Shown: positions 35,381 through 46,300 of the stretch, in pieces
Layout: the number at the start of each line of letters is the position of its first letter
Numbering within the stretch: the first letter of the stretch is position 1
Source: G965205255 sp965205255
Lineage (GTDB): Bacteria > Pseudomonadota > Gammaproteobacteria > Pseudomonadales > Endozoicomonadaceae
NCBI GenBank assembly: GCA_965205255.1
Contig: OZ242051.1
Span: 124,001 to 188,000, forward strand
Direction: 5' to 3'
DNA length: 64,000 nt
Position numbers and translations under genes: made by a program
Notes under the pieces: model-generated
Database searches by the model: none
What the model was told of the DNA's origin: nothing
The model's input: only the letters and a program-made list of their open reading frames with translations

Positions 35381-35646
35381 ACTCTTTTAATTAGCTAAAA
35401 ACAGTAAGGGTAAGTGCTCACAAACCTGAAACACACACCCTGTTTGAACTTACAGAAAAACAAGTAGATTAATTTTTTTATTTTTTTTTATTGCTATATT
35501 TTCAGCTCAAAAATGATTACACACCATAATGTTTAAGTTTGATATGATAAAAAAGCGGAAAAGTAAGAAAAGTAGAAAAAGTAAGAAAAACAAAATAAAA
35601 GCCCGGGTGTTTTTTCAAACCCTTTCGGGTATTAAGGAGTTTAATA

Positions 35647-36996
35647 ATGAAAACGAGGCTCACCACATTCGTCACCCCTACCGGTAATATGAATATTCTC
35701 TCTAACCAAGAAGTAGAACGCCTTCATGATGCGAGCCATACAGGATTATATAATGTATTCAGAAAATGTGCTCTGGCAGTTTTACACTGTAATGCCATCA
35801 ATGATAACGCTCATCACCTCATGAAAATTAACAAAAGTTTCGATATTCACCTGCATCAGGAACCACGCGGATTAAAACTTGAGCTAATTAATGCACCAAA
35901 TGACGGGTTTGTCGACGGAAAACTGGTTGAGGCCGTACGAGAGAATCTTTTTTCTGTTCTGAGAGATATTCTCTATGTCGCTAACGAATTTAATAAAAGA
36001 GAGAATATAACTAATTTTATTTTTGAAAGTCTGCGAAATACTAATGTTTTTATACCGGGCAAAGAACCAAATATTGTTGTCTGTTGGGGGGGGCACTCTA
36101 TTAACCGAACAGAATATGACTATTGCAAACAGGTAGGCTATCAGTTGGGTTTGAGAAGAATGGATATTTGTACCGGTTGCGGACCTGGCGCAATGAAAGG
36201 CCCCATGAAAGGTGCTCATTTAGGTCATGCAAAGCAACGCATGAAAAAGACACGACTAATTGGTATTTCTGAGCCGGGTATTATCGCCGCAGAAACACCT
36301 AATCCTATTGTCAATCAACTCATCATTATGCCGGACATTGAAAAACGACTGGAGGCTTTTGTACGACTAACTCATGGCATTATTGTCTTTCCTGGTGGTG
36401 CCGGTACTGCTGAAGAGATTCTGTATATTCTGGGAGTATTACTTCATCCTAAAAATAGAAGTATTCCTTTCCCGCTTATATTTACTGGTCCAAAAGAGTC
36501 AAAAAACTACTTTGAAAAGATCGACCACTTTATTGGTCAAACATTAGGTTCAGAGGCACAGGAGCGCTATGAGATAATAATTGATAATCCTCTTTTGGTT
36601 GCTCAAAAAATGTCAAAAGGTCTTGAGGGTGTTAAATATTATCGTAAAGAGACAAAAGATGCTTACCACTTTAACTGGAATCTGACCATCGACGAGCAGT
36701 TTCAACAACCCTTTGTTCCTACCCATGAGAGCATGGCAGCACTTTCACTCTCTACTGATTTACCTGTTGATCAGCTTGCAGCAGTACTTCGGCGTACAAT
36801 GTCTGGCATTGTATGTGGCAACATTAAGCAAGAAGGTATAGAAGCTATTAAAAAATCTGGGCCTTATGTGCTCAAAGGTAACCCTTTACTCATGCACAAA
36901 ATAGATGAACTACTATCCGGTTTTATCAGTAGCGACCGAATGAAACTACCTAGCCCGGAAGGCTATACCCCCTGCTACACAATTAAAAATCAATAA
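35647..36996 (+). CDS. ppnN: Nucleotide 5'-monophosphate nucleosidase
   Basis: PpnN (YgdH) hydrolyses purine and pyrimidine 5'-monophosphates to base and ribose 5-phosphate, and in E. coli is activated by (p)ppGpp. The central LOG-like domain carries GCGPGAMKGPMKGAHLGH and the catalytic PGGAGTAEEIL; the N-terminal about 130 residues and the C-terminal part match the YgdH flanking domains. The 449 residues agree with the 454 of E. coli. AAGGAG lies seven bases before the ATG. A hairpin follows shortly after the stop. Confidence 0.94.
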   Translation: MKTRLTTFVTPTGNMNILSNQEVERLHDASHTGLYNVFRKCALAVLHCNAINDNAHHLMKINKSFDIHLHQEPRGLKLELINAPNDGFVDGKLVEAVRENLFSVLRDILYVANEFNKRENITNFIFESLRNTNVFIPGKEPNIVVCWGGHSINRTEYDYCKQVGYQLGLRRMDICTGCGPGAMKGPMKGAHLGHAKQRMKKTRLIGISEPGIIAAETPNPIVNQLIIMPDIEKRLEAFVRLTHGIIVFPGGAGTAEEILYILGVLLHPKNRSIPFPLIFTGPKESKNYFEKIDHFIGQTLGSEAQERYEIIIDNPLLVAQKMSKGLEGVKYYRKETKDAYHFNWNLTIDEQFQQPFVPTHESMAALSLSTDLPVDQLAAVLRRTMSGIVCGNIKQEGIEAIKKSGPYVLKGNPLLMHKIDELLSGFISSDRMKLPSPEGYTPCYTIKNQ

Positions 36997-37002
36997 CTAC
37001 TC

Positions 37003-37036
37003 AAAAAAACACACTGCTAACCATAGGAGTGTGTTT
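37003..37036 (-). terminator. Intrinsic terminator between ppnN and the EAL gene
   Basis: AAACACACT (37007-37015) pairs with AGTGTGTTT (37028-37036). Read on the minus strand the stem is followed by seven T (37009-37003), a good terminator for the EAL regulator; it may also act weakly for ppnN. Confidence 0.6.
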
Positions 37037-37145
37037 AACATCGATTAGGCTAAAATACATTACGAAAAGCAGGTAATAATTCGTTTCTGTCGCCCTTTTC
37101 TTCCGATGTATCCGGATAAACATATTAGGCATACGACATTAACAG

Positions 37146-38384
37146 CTAGTCTGAATATGCATTCAACTGTTTAATCTGTTTTTTCCACCGTTCATGCCAA
37201 TTTTCCAGATCATTTTCCGGCATAGCTTTGGCTACAAAATAACCTTGTGCCATATCACACCCTGCTTCTTGCAAAAGTTTCCATTCTTCTATTGTTTCAA
37301 CACCTTCTGCCACTGTTTTTAAATCCAACTTTTTTGCCAGCGCAATATTTGCTTCAATGATAGCTTTTCCGGTGTTATTACTTGGGGCATTTTTCACAAA
37401 TGACTGATCAATTTTAAGCTCTGAGAAAGGAATACGGCTAAGCTGTTTTAAACTAGAGTAACCAGTACCAAAATCATCAATAGAAAGTGAAAACCCTTTT
37501 AGTTTGAGGCGTGCAATGGTTTCCAGGCTTTTTGCCATATTTTGGATAACTACACTTTCTGTAATTTCCAGAACAATATTTGCTGGTGGCACCTTATGGT
37601 ACTGTATAATTTCAGTGAGTTTTTCAGGCAGTGTCACATCATCGAGCATTGTTGATGAAAGATTGGTAGATACAACAATTTTTTTGCCCCTTTTTATCCA
37701 TTGCTGAATATCTTTAATCAGAATATGCATTTGTTGCCAGGTTAATTCATGCACCAGGTTTTCCTTTTCCAACAATGGAATAAAACGATCCGGTGAAACC
37801 ATACCCATTACAGGATGCTCCCAACGGGCTAATGCTTCAACAGCACTCCAGTTTCCATTTTTAAACTCTACTTTTGGCTGATACCATACTTTAAACTGTT
37901 TTTCATACAAAGCGGCTTTAACATCATCGAGTGTAATTTCACTGGAATACGTATCGGGGTATCTCTGCTTTTTTCTGGCCATGTAAGTATTAAGCATTGT
38001 ATTAATTTTATCTTTGTTTAAAGGCTTGGCAATATGACCCAAGACAATTAAACCATGCTCTCCAGCAAGCTCTTCTACTGTTCTAACCAAAGCTTCATCC
38101 ATACCGCTGGCAATAACAACCGCTTCACATAACCCTTGACAAGACAAGTGGCGTATAAATTCAACGCCATCCATACCAGGCATATCGAGATCACTGACCG
38201 CAATGTCCACAGGCTTTTCACAGGCCACCAGTTTTTCCAGTGCATCCTGACCATCTTCAGCTCCCAACACAAGAGGGCTGCCCATAGCTTCAAGAATTTT
38301 TATAGAAATACTTCTCTGAAATTCGTTGTCTTCCACTACAATAAAGCTTAATTCTCTTATATCTTGACCCATAATGTGATCCAT
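37146..38384 (-). CDS. Response regulator with EAL c-di-GMP phosphodiesterase domain
   Basis: Residues about 10-130 form a REC domain with the acidic pocket in VVEDNEFQ and phospho-acceptor Asp in VSDLDMPGMDG; the conserved Lys is in HIAKPL. From about 150 an EAL domain follows: EALARW (EAL itself), NLSS, LEITES, IDDFGTGYSSL, ELKIDQSFV and AEGVET, with all residues expected for catalysis. It should hydrolyse c-di-GMP under control of an unidentified sensor kinase; layout resembles VieA/RocR without their C-terminal output. An ATG at 38372 with GGA upstream is an alternative start. It is orphan, with no histidine kinase nearby. Confidence 0.92.
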   Translation of the reverse strand: MDHIMGQDIRELSFIVVEDNEFQRSISIKILEAMGSPLVLGAEDGQDALEKLVACEKPVDIAVSDLDMPGMDGVEFIRHLSCQGLCEAVVIASGMDEALVRTVEELAGEHGLIVLGHIAKPLNKDKINTMLNTYMARKKQRYPDTYSSEITLDDVKAALYEKQFKVWYQPKVEFKNGNWSAVEALARWEHPVMGMVSPDRFIPLLEKENLVHELTWQQMHILIKDIQQWIKRGKKIVVSTNLSSTMLDDVTLPEKLTEIIQYHKVPPANIVLEITESVVIQNMAKSLETIARLKLKGFSLSIDDFGTGYSSLKQLSRIPFSELKIDQSFVKNAPSNNTGKAIIEANIALAKKLDLKTVAEGVETIEEWKLLQEAGCDMAQGYFVAKAMPENDLENWHERWKKQIKQLNAYSD

Positions 38385-38695
38385 TTTTGTTATTTCTTTT
38401 TAACAGATATTATTATCTCTGTCGTTTTAGACTCTCATTTCCCAGTATTATTTTCCAAATAAACAATATGCGAAGTCAATAACTGAAGCCATTATTAAAA
38501 TAATACTTCAAACAGCCTTTCACTTGTCAGCTTTCATGCGTATCATCTGTTAGTCCAATAAAACAAACAGAAAACAGATCACAAAAACATAGTAAATAAA
38601 ATCCTGAAGGTAATGTCCAGCGTAATACAGAATGATAGCCTCATGCTTAGCTGTACACTTTTTATGCTTGGATAAAGATTTTTATCGCTGGCATA
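38385..38695. other. Non-coding AT-rich gap
   Basis: No gene recognised. It should contain the promoter of the EAL regulator near 38390-38470. The part next to 38696 is probably debris of the IS30-like fragment. Confidence 0.4.
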
Positions 38696-38884
38696 TTAAG
38701 TGCTGTGCTCAACTTTATACCCATCAACACAGCAGTTACGGCTTAACCCTCTAGAGACTGTGCTTTTATGCTTGCAAATAGTGTCTGCAATCACCAACTG
38801 AGAAAAGCCCGTATCATTGAGTGCTTGTATTGTATACATTCCTTTTGGAGTCAACTGTGCGTATTGTCTGTTTTGCTTAGACAT
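38696..38884 (-). pseudogene. IS30-family transposase N-terminal fragment
   Basis: 62 codons beginning MSKQNRQYAQLTPKGMYTIQ and containing FSQLVIADTICKHKSTVSRG and LSRN, the N-terminal helix-turn-helix of IS30 transposases (LT-EERY-I--L, GFSQ-EIA--L-R--STISREL-RN). The catalytic DDE part is absent and a stop follows. Substitutions at conserved places (KG for EER, SRGLSRN for SRELRRN) indicate decay. Confidence 0.7.
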
Positions 38885-38944
38885 ATCAGACTCTCTTTAT
38901 TTTTGATGGGTCAGCTGTAAAGGGTAACGACATTTGATTTATAT

Positions 38945-39196
38945 TTCAAAATTAGACTGTTGCACTTAATTAGTTTAATCCAGCCTTGCTTAAATACATT
39001 TTTAATGTGGATCGCATCATGGTTTTTGATGAGAGTTACCCATAACAAACAACCTTTAGAGTTTATTTAGGCACCGTCAACTTATCAGGAAAAGACCCAA
39101 AACCATTAACACAAACAGTAGTGCTTCAACAAACGTTCTTTGTTGTTTTTTTACACTGGACATTGCCTTCATAATTTTGTTTACTGTGTCTTCCAT
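38945..39196 (-). pseudogene. Degenerate transposase N-terminus (family uncertain)
   Basis: From an ATG at 39196 the minus strand reads MEDTVNKIMKAMSSVKKQQR followed by TFVEALLFVLMVLG, then shifts frame to PDKLTVPK and later LSSKTMMRSTLK. This resembles the start of IS4/IS701-like transposases (VKKPQR-FL--LL--L---GK-T--NL-RYS, then SEKTLRR). Two or more frame breaks show it is dead. The match is by eye only. Confidence 0.35.
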
Positions 39197-39296
39197 GAGT
39201 TATCTTCTGTCTTGAATTGAAACGTTTACAGATGATACTCATGGAGTTCAATTAGTCAAAACTGTCCAAAGTATTGAAGGAGAAGACACAGATTTT

Positions 39297-42200
39297 TTAC
39301 GTCGAACTCAGGTCTTTCAGAGTATAAAAAACCTCTCTGGATTTGAGAATACTATAATGGTTATAGTTGGTTGCGACGTTATGGTATAATTTTCTCGTAA
39401 TCACTGGTTGAATATCACTGACACTTCTGGCTATTGAATCAGTATTTTTATATATTTCAGAACCTTCCTTCCAATCTTTACCTGCTACAGTTAAAGTAAC
39501 CGTTGTCGTATTCAATTGATCGACTTTAGAGTGCATTAAGATATTTTCAACGGGTATATTTTCCTGTATTTTTTCAAAATAATCAGAGTCAACATGCTCA
39601 AAATCAATACCAGCATACTTAGTCATATTCTCAATCTCTTTTCTTGTTAACTTTTTACCAATGTCTTTATCAATTGGCTTATCTTTATAGGCATGCAAGT
39701 ATGTATCTATTAAATAAACATTAATATCATGCCATCCAGCCTTTTCAAGCTGAGAAGCTATTTCCAGTGAAATAAGACCACCTAATGACCAGCCTGCAAT
39801 TCTTACTGGTTCATTTTTCCTGAGAAGTGGCATGATTTTTTCCAGATAAACTTTACCCAGTTTTTTCAGGCAAGAAATTTTTTTACTATATAGTAAGTTA
39901 TAGTTATTGATACCAATACAGCTGTATGTATCCTTCAATTGATTGGCAATTTGCTGATAAACTTCAGCACCTGCAAACCCAGGATGAATCATAAATAACT
40001 GGGGAAGATTGGTAGAATCTGGTGTTAAAGATGTTATCAGTTTATCTTGATTTGATCGCCCTATAACCTCTGCTAGTCGTGCAACAGTAGGATTAGCAAA
40101 TAACAATGCCAGAGCAATATCTTTATCCAGCATTTGCCGACTTTTAGCAGTTAAACGAATCGCTGAAATTGAATTTCCGCCAATCCGGAAGAAATTATCA
40201 TGAATGCCGACACGTTTGAGTCCTAAAACATCAGCCCAAACGGTACAAAGTTGAGTTTCAGTTTCTGTGCGTGGCGCCACATAACTATCGGTATTTATAA
40301 ATTCAGGGGCAGGTAAGGCGTGACGATCCAGTTTGCCATTGATGGTTAAGGGTATATCTTCAATCACAGTGAACGTGGCCGGCACCATATATTCTGGCAG
40401 GCTGGCTTGCAATTGTTGACGCAATTCATCAGTCAGAGTAGTTATACGACTGCTATCTTTCGATGCACGGGTATCAGCAGCAATACAATAGGCAGCCAGA
40501 TATTTAGTGCCTTCCCGCTCACGGTCAATCACCACCGCCTGTGATACTTGTGGCAATGCTGTCAGCGCATTTTCAATTTCCCCCAACTCAATCCGGTATC
40601 CACGGATCTTTACCTGAAAGTCATTGCGTCCCAAGTACTCAAGATTACCATCGGGTAACCAGCGAACAAGATCACCGGTTTTATAAAGTCGGGTATAACC
40701 GTTGGCAATATCCGCTTCAGTGGCAAAAGGATTATCAATAAACCGCTCTGCTGTAAGTTCAGGTTGATTAAGATAACCTCGAGCCAGTCCGACTCCACCA
40801 ATATATAATTCTCCGGATACGCCTGTCGGGGCAAGGCTTAATTTATTGTCAAGAACATAAAGCTGGGTATTATGAACAGGTTTCCCGATTGGTATATTTA
40901 ATAGCTGATTAGTCTGTGAGCAATCAAAAAAAGTAACATCGATAGCTGCCTCTGTTGGACCATACAAATTATAAACCTGACAATTTCTATCAACAGGTGA
41001 TATGTTTCTAAAATGTTCTACATGCTTTTTAGCCAGTACTTCTCCACTACAAAAAATCTGTCTCACTGTTTCAGACAATTTGTAGTGTTTATCTTGCAGA
41101 AAATCACAAAAGACATTGAGCATTGACGGAACAAAGTGCACAGTTGTAATGTCATACTTTTGCATTAAATTATAAAGCTGTGCAGGTTCCTTATGCATAT
41201 CTGGTGCAGCAATTACTAGCGTAGCACCAACCCAATGTCCCCAAAAGAACTCCCAAACCGATACATCAAAGCTATAAGGTGTTTTTTGTAAAAGTTTATC
41301 TTTGTCTGTTAAGGGGTATTCAGTTTGCATCCAGTGTATTCTATTTACTACACTACAGTGCGAAAGCATCACCCCTTTGGGATTTCCTGTGGTACCTGAG
41401 GTATAAATCACATAAGCCAGATCCTGAGCTTTGCTTACAGGTAACAGATTATCAGTGGCATAGCTTGCCATGTCTGACATCTGATCAGTGGCAATTAATA
41501 CGGGAGGCTGTTCTTTCAGTTTACTGATCCAGCCGTTTAACTGTTCAGTGTAATGACTTTGAGTCAGTAGCAGGGGCGCTTTCGTATCCTCCAATATAAA
41601 CAGCGTTCGTGACTGAGGATACTCTGGCGCAACCGGCACGTATGCCCCGCCGGCTTTTAATACGGCTAAGATACTGATTATCATTTCCGGTGACCGGTCA
41701 AGATACAGCGCAATCAGGGTATCTGGTGATAATGTGCTACCGTGGCGTTGCTGATAAGTTGCTCTGATCTGTCGTGCCAGCTGATTGGCCCGAAGATTCA
41801 GTTCCCTGTAAGTTAACTGCTGATTCTCAAACACCAGAGCGATATTATCCGGCGTTTTATCTACCTGTGCTTCAAATAGCTGGTATAGGGTATTGTCTTT
41901 CGGGTACGGTGCATCAGTTGCATTCCAAGTATTCAGTAAGGTATGACGTTCACTGTTGCTTAACAGATTAATGGAGGTATGAGGTTGTTCCACAGCCGTG
42001 CTGATGCTTTCTAAAATCGAGAAGATTTGCTCTTTAATACGTGTAACTTGTTTAATACTTATTAGCGTAGTGTCATAGCAAAGCCGAACGGTTAATGTCT
42101 CATCATGTTCATAGGCTATCAACGATAAGGGATAATCAGTTTTTTCCTTTGATCCCCGTATAGTAATCAAAGTTTTCTTTTCTTTATCCTTTGTTTCATC

Positions 42201-43335
42201 TACAGGGTTGGGGTAGTTTTCAAAAACCAGCAGGCTGTGGAATAAACGTTCACCCTGTGATTGCAGAGAGGATAAAGAGACGCTGCTGTGGCTGTTCAGT
42301 GCTGCAATTTGCTGCTGAATTAACTGGAGTACGCAAGCGCAAGAAGCCTCTTTCTCCCAATTGACAGTCAGTGGTAGCGTATTAATGTATAGTCCAACAC
42401 TGTTTTCAATACCCTGTACCGGAATATCTCTTCCCGATACCGTGGTTCCCACAATCGTTTGGTTGCTGTTACTGTAGACCTGTAGCACCTTGTGCCAAGC
42501 AAACTGAACGGCTGCATTTAGGGTAATACCCTGTGACTGACATTGCGCTTTTAACTGGTGTAACGCATGTCCTGTGAGTTGTAAGTCTATCTCTCCCTGT
42601 ACAGTGATTGTCCGGTGCTTATTTAAGTCAACAGGATTATCCAATAAGTAACGCAGATTAGTTGCACCCTGCCAGCTTGTTTTCTGCTGTTTCCAGTAAG
42701 TATCTGTTTCTGCCTGGTGCTGCTGATGATATCGCTGAACCTCAGAATACGTAGTCTCAGAGGCTATATTGACTTGCTGTTTTGCGATCAGTTGTTGATA
42801 GGTATGATGAATAAATTGCCATAGTATCGGGTTACTCCACCCATCACTGACAGCATGGTGTTCTGTTTTCATTATCGTGTAATGGTCATTAGAATGTTTT
42901 ATGATCATCAGGCGTAATAGACCCGGTGTATTCAGGTTAAATCCCTGTTTCCGGTCGTTTTGCTGCAATAGGGCAATACGTTCTTCCCGTTCAGATGCGT
43001 TAAGATAACCCAGATCAATCTCTGTAAAGTGATCATCTGTCAGCACACCGTTCTTCAAGATTACCTGTAATGGTTCACCTTCCGTATCCAGTGCCATTCT
43101 TAGTACGAGGTAACGCTCAGAAGCTAACTGCCAAGCCTTTTTATATAGCGGAACATTGAGAGAATGATGATAATCAAGTAATAGCTGCACTCGGTAGGCA
43201 TCATCGTCAGGGAAAGCCAAATCATGATAAACAAACCCCTGCTGTAAACTACTGGCAGGGTAAATGGCCTCTATTTCATTATTCTGATAACGGGACTGTA
43301 ATTGCCGTAAACGCTCAATACTCAGTCCTGTTGTC
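39297..43335 (-). other. NRPS module 6: C(DCL)-A(Ser)-T-TE
   Basis: C domain about 43330-41960 (EHHAVSDGWS). A domain about 41920-40320; residues D-V-W-H-F-S-L-I-D match the serine code DVWHLSLIDK closely. Carrier GGNSI near 40170. Thioesterase about 40030-39297: Ser in GWSLGG at about 39785, likely Asp in VYLIDTYL, likely His in NHYSILK near the C-terminus. Serine last could supply a hydroxyl nucleophile or remain at the carboxyl end. Confidence 0.8.
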
Positions 43336-46300
43336 TGATAATCTGAAGGGGTTCGGATACTTCCAATTTTTGCTTGTTTGACAGATAATTCTGTTACTTT
43401 CTTCACTGCCTGCTCAAAGGCCTGAAGGAATAAACCGGTCTGTGTTTCATTTAATTGTGATAACACATGAAACGATAAACAATTGTTTTGTACGGCACCG
43501 TTAATGTTCAGCCGCAAGGTATTTTTATTGGCAGGTGAGACAGCCTGACCTGTACTCTCAGCCACCAGTTGCCACATGTCTTCCTTATCCGTACCACCCA
43601 ACTGACCCAGATAATTAAAACTGATGTCTGCAAGTGTCGGCTCCAGTAAGCCTGCCTGTTGCAATGCACTAAACCCAATCCCTTTATCTGGAATTTTCCT
43701 TAACTGTTCTTTGGTAGCAATGATGGTTTCTGCGGTATTCTCACGGTCCACTAAGCGTACCGGATAAGCGGTGGTAAACCAACCGACGGTGCGTGATGTA
43801 TCCATTTGCGCTGCAATCGGTTCACGCCCATGTCCTTCCAGTGTAATAACATGAGACAACTGATCAAAGGTCTGACTTAAAGCAATCCCTAATGCGGCCA
43901 GTAATAAGTCATTTATTTTTGTGTGATAACCCTCTGGCGCTTTACGAAGTAACTGCTGAGTAACCGTTTTCTCCCATTGTATGGTATGTTCACTCACCGG
44001 TGACAATGGCAAATAACAACGGTCTGTTTTATCATAAATACCTTTCCAGTAATCCACCTGATTGCTATGCTGATTTGCATACAGTGCTACCGTCTTCACC
44101 CACTGACGATAACTGCTGGTTTTTGTAGGCAACGAGTGACCTGTTAACAGTTGTTGCATATCATTGGAAAGAATCCGCCAAGAGACGGCATCAATAATTA
44201 AATGATGCAGTATAAAGCAAAGCCTTGCACTGCCATCACTGTAACCTGTCAGATGAATAACCTTCCACAGCGGACCTTTTTCAATGTGCAAATCTGCCTG
44301 ATGTTCTGTCAGTTTCGACTGAACTGACTGAGCGCTCAGCCCTTTTATAGAAAGGGAAATAAGGGGGTTATTTTCTGTTTGCAGATGGTAGGTTTGTTGC
44401 CATCCTGACGGTGTTTGAGTAAAATAAAGGCGTAAACTGTCGTGATGAAGAGTCAGATTTTCCAGTGCTGACTGTATGGTTTGAACAGAGACTGACCCTG
44501 GAATCTTTTGCATAAAGGCCTGATTAAAGTGATCAGGGTCAGAGAACATCCAGTCAAAAAACTGTTGCTGAATTGGTAGCAGGTTAAAACGGCCTTCCAA
44601 AATACCCTGTTCAGTTTCAACAGCCACCGTTGCAGTCGTATCTACCAGCCGTTGCGCTAATAATGCTACAGTGGGTGCTTCAAATATATCTTTCACCTGC
44701 AATACCAAGTCTTTCTGGCGTAACCGTGAAGTTATCTGAATACAGAGAATCGAATCTCCGCCGATCCTGAAGAAATTATCATGAATGCCGACACGTTTGA
44801 GTCCTAAAACATCTGCCCAAACGGCACAGAGCTGAGTTTCAGTTTCTGTGCGTGGCGCCACATAACTGTCGGTATTTATAAATTCAGGGGCAGGTAAGGC
44901 GCGACGATCTAGCTTGCCATTGATGGTTAGAGGTATGTGTTCAATCATAGTGAACGTAGCCGGCACCATATACTCTGGCAGCCTGGCTTGCAATTGTTGA
45001 CGCAATCCATCAGTCAGAGCAGTTATGCGAGCATTGTCTTTCGATGCACAGGTATCAGCAGCAATACAATAGGCAGCCAGATATTTAGTGCCTTCCCGCT
45101 CACGGTCAATAACCACCGCCTGTGATACTTGCGGCAAAGCTGTTAGCGCCTTTTCAATTTCCCCCAACTCAATCCGGTATCCACGGATCTTCACCTGAAA
45201 ATCATTGCGCCCCAAGTACTCGAGATTACCATCGGGTAACCAGCGGACAAGGTCACCAGTTTTATAAAGTCGGGTATAACCGTTGGCGATATCCTCTTCT
45301 GTAGCGAAAGGGTTATCAATAAACCGCTCAGCTGTGAGTTCAGGTTGATTTAGATAACCTCTGGCAAGACCTGCACCGCCTATATATAACTCTCCAATAA
45401 CCCCCATAGGGGCCAGTTGTAAGCTGGTATTGAGTACATAAATCTTACGTGTATTAATTGGCCGTCCAATTGGCACACTACCTTCAAATGAAGGTTCACT
45501 TATCCAAGTTGTAGCAAAGGTAGTACTTTCTGTAGGTCCGTAGCCATTGATAATGTATTTTGGGCGGTGAGACTGACGGACAATAGCCTTTATTATATTT
45601 GGAGTTAATACTTCTCCACCTGTTAGCAGATACTTTAAGCTACCAAATAAATTAGGTTTTTGTCTGTATAAACTATCAAAAAGTCCTCTGGTAACCCAGA
45701 GTATTGAAATTTTATGTTGCTTGAGCAACTTAGTTATTTGTTGTTCGGAAACAACATGAGTTGATTTAGGAATAACCAGTTTTGCTCTATGTAATAGAGC
45801 ACTCCAAATTTCAAAAGTAGCTGCATCAAAATTTGGGCTTGCCAACTGTAGAAATACATCAGTCGGTAAAATGTCAGCAACAGATTTATTTATTGCCAGT
45901 GATACAACTCCCTGATGAGTTGTCATAACTCCTTTAGGCTTTCCGGTGGTACCTGAGGTATAAATAACATAAGCTAGATCCTTAGCTTTGCTTACAGGCG
46001 ATAGATTTTCAGTGACATAGCTTTCCATGTCTGACATCTGATCGGTGGCAATTAATACGGGGGGCTGTTCTTTCAGTTTACTGATCCATCGATCTAACTG
46101 ACCGGTGTAATGACTTTGAGTTAGTAGCAGGGGAGCTTTTGTATCCTCCAATATAAACAGCGTTCGTGACTGAGGATACTCTGGCGCAACCGGCACGTAT
46201 GCCCCGCCGGCTTTTAATACGGCCAGAATACTGATTATCATCTCCGGTGACCGGTCAAGATACAGTGCAATCAGGGTATCTGGTGATAATGTGCTACCGT

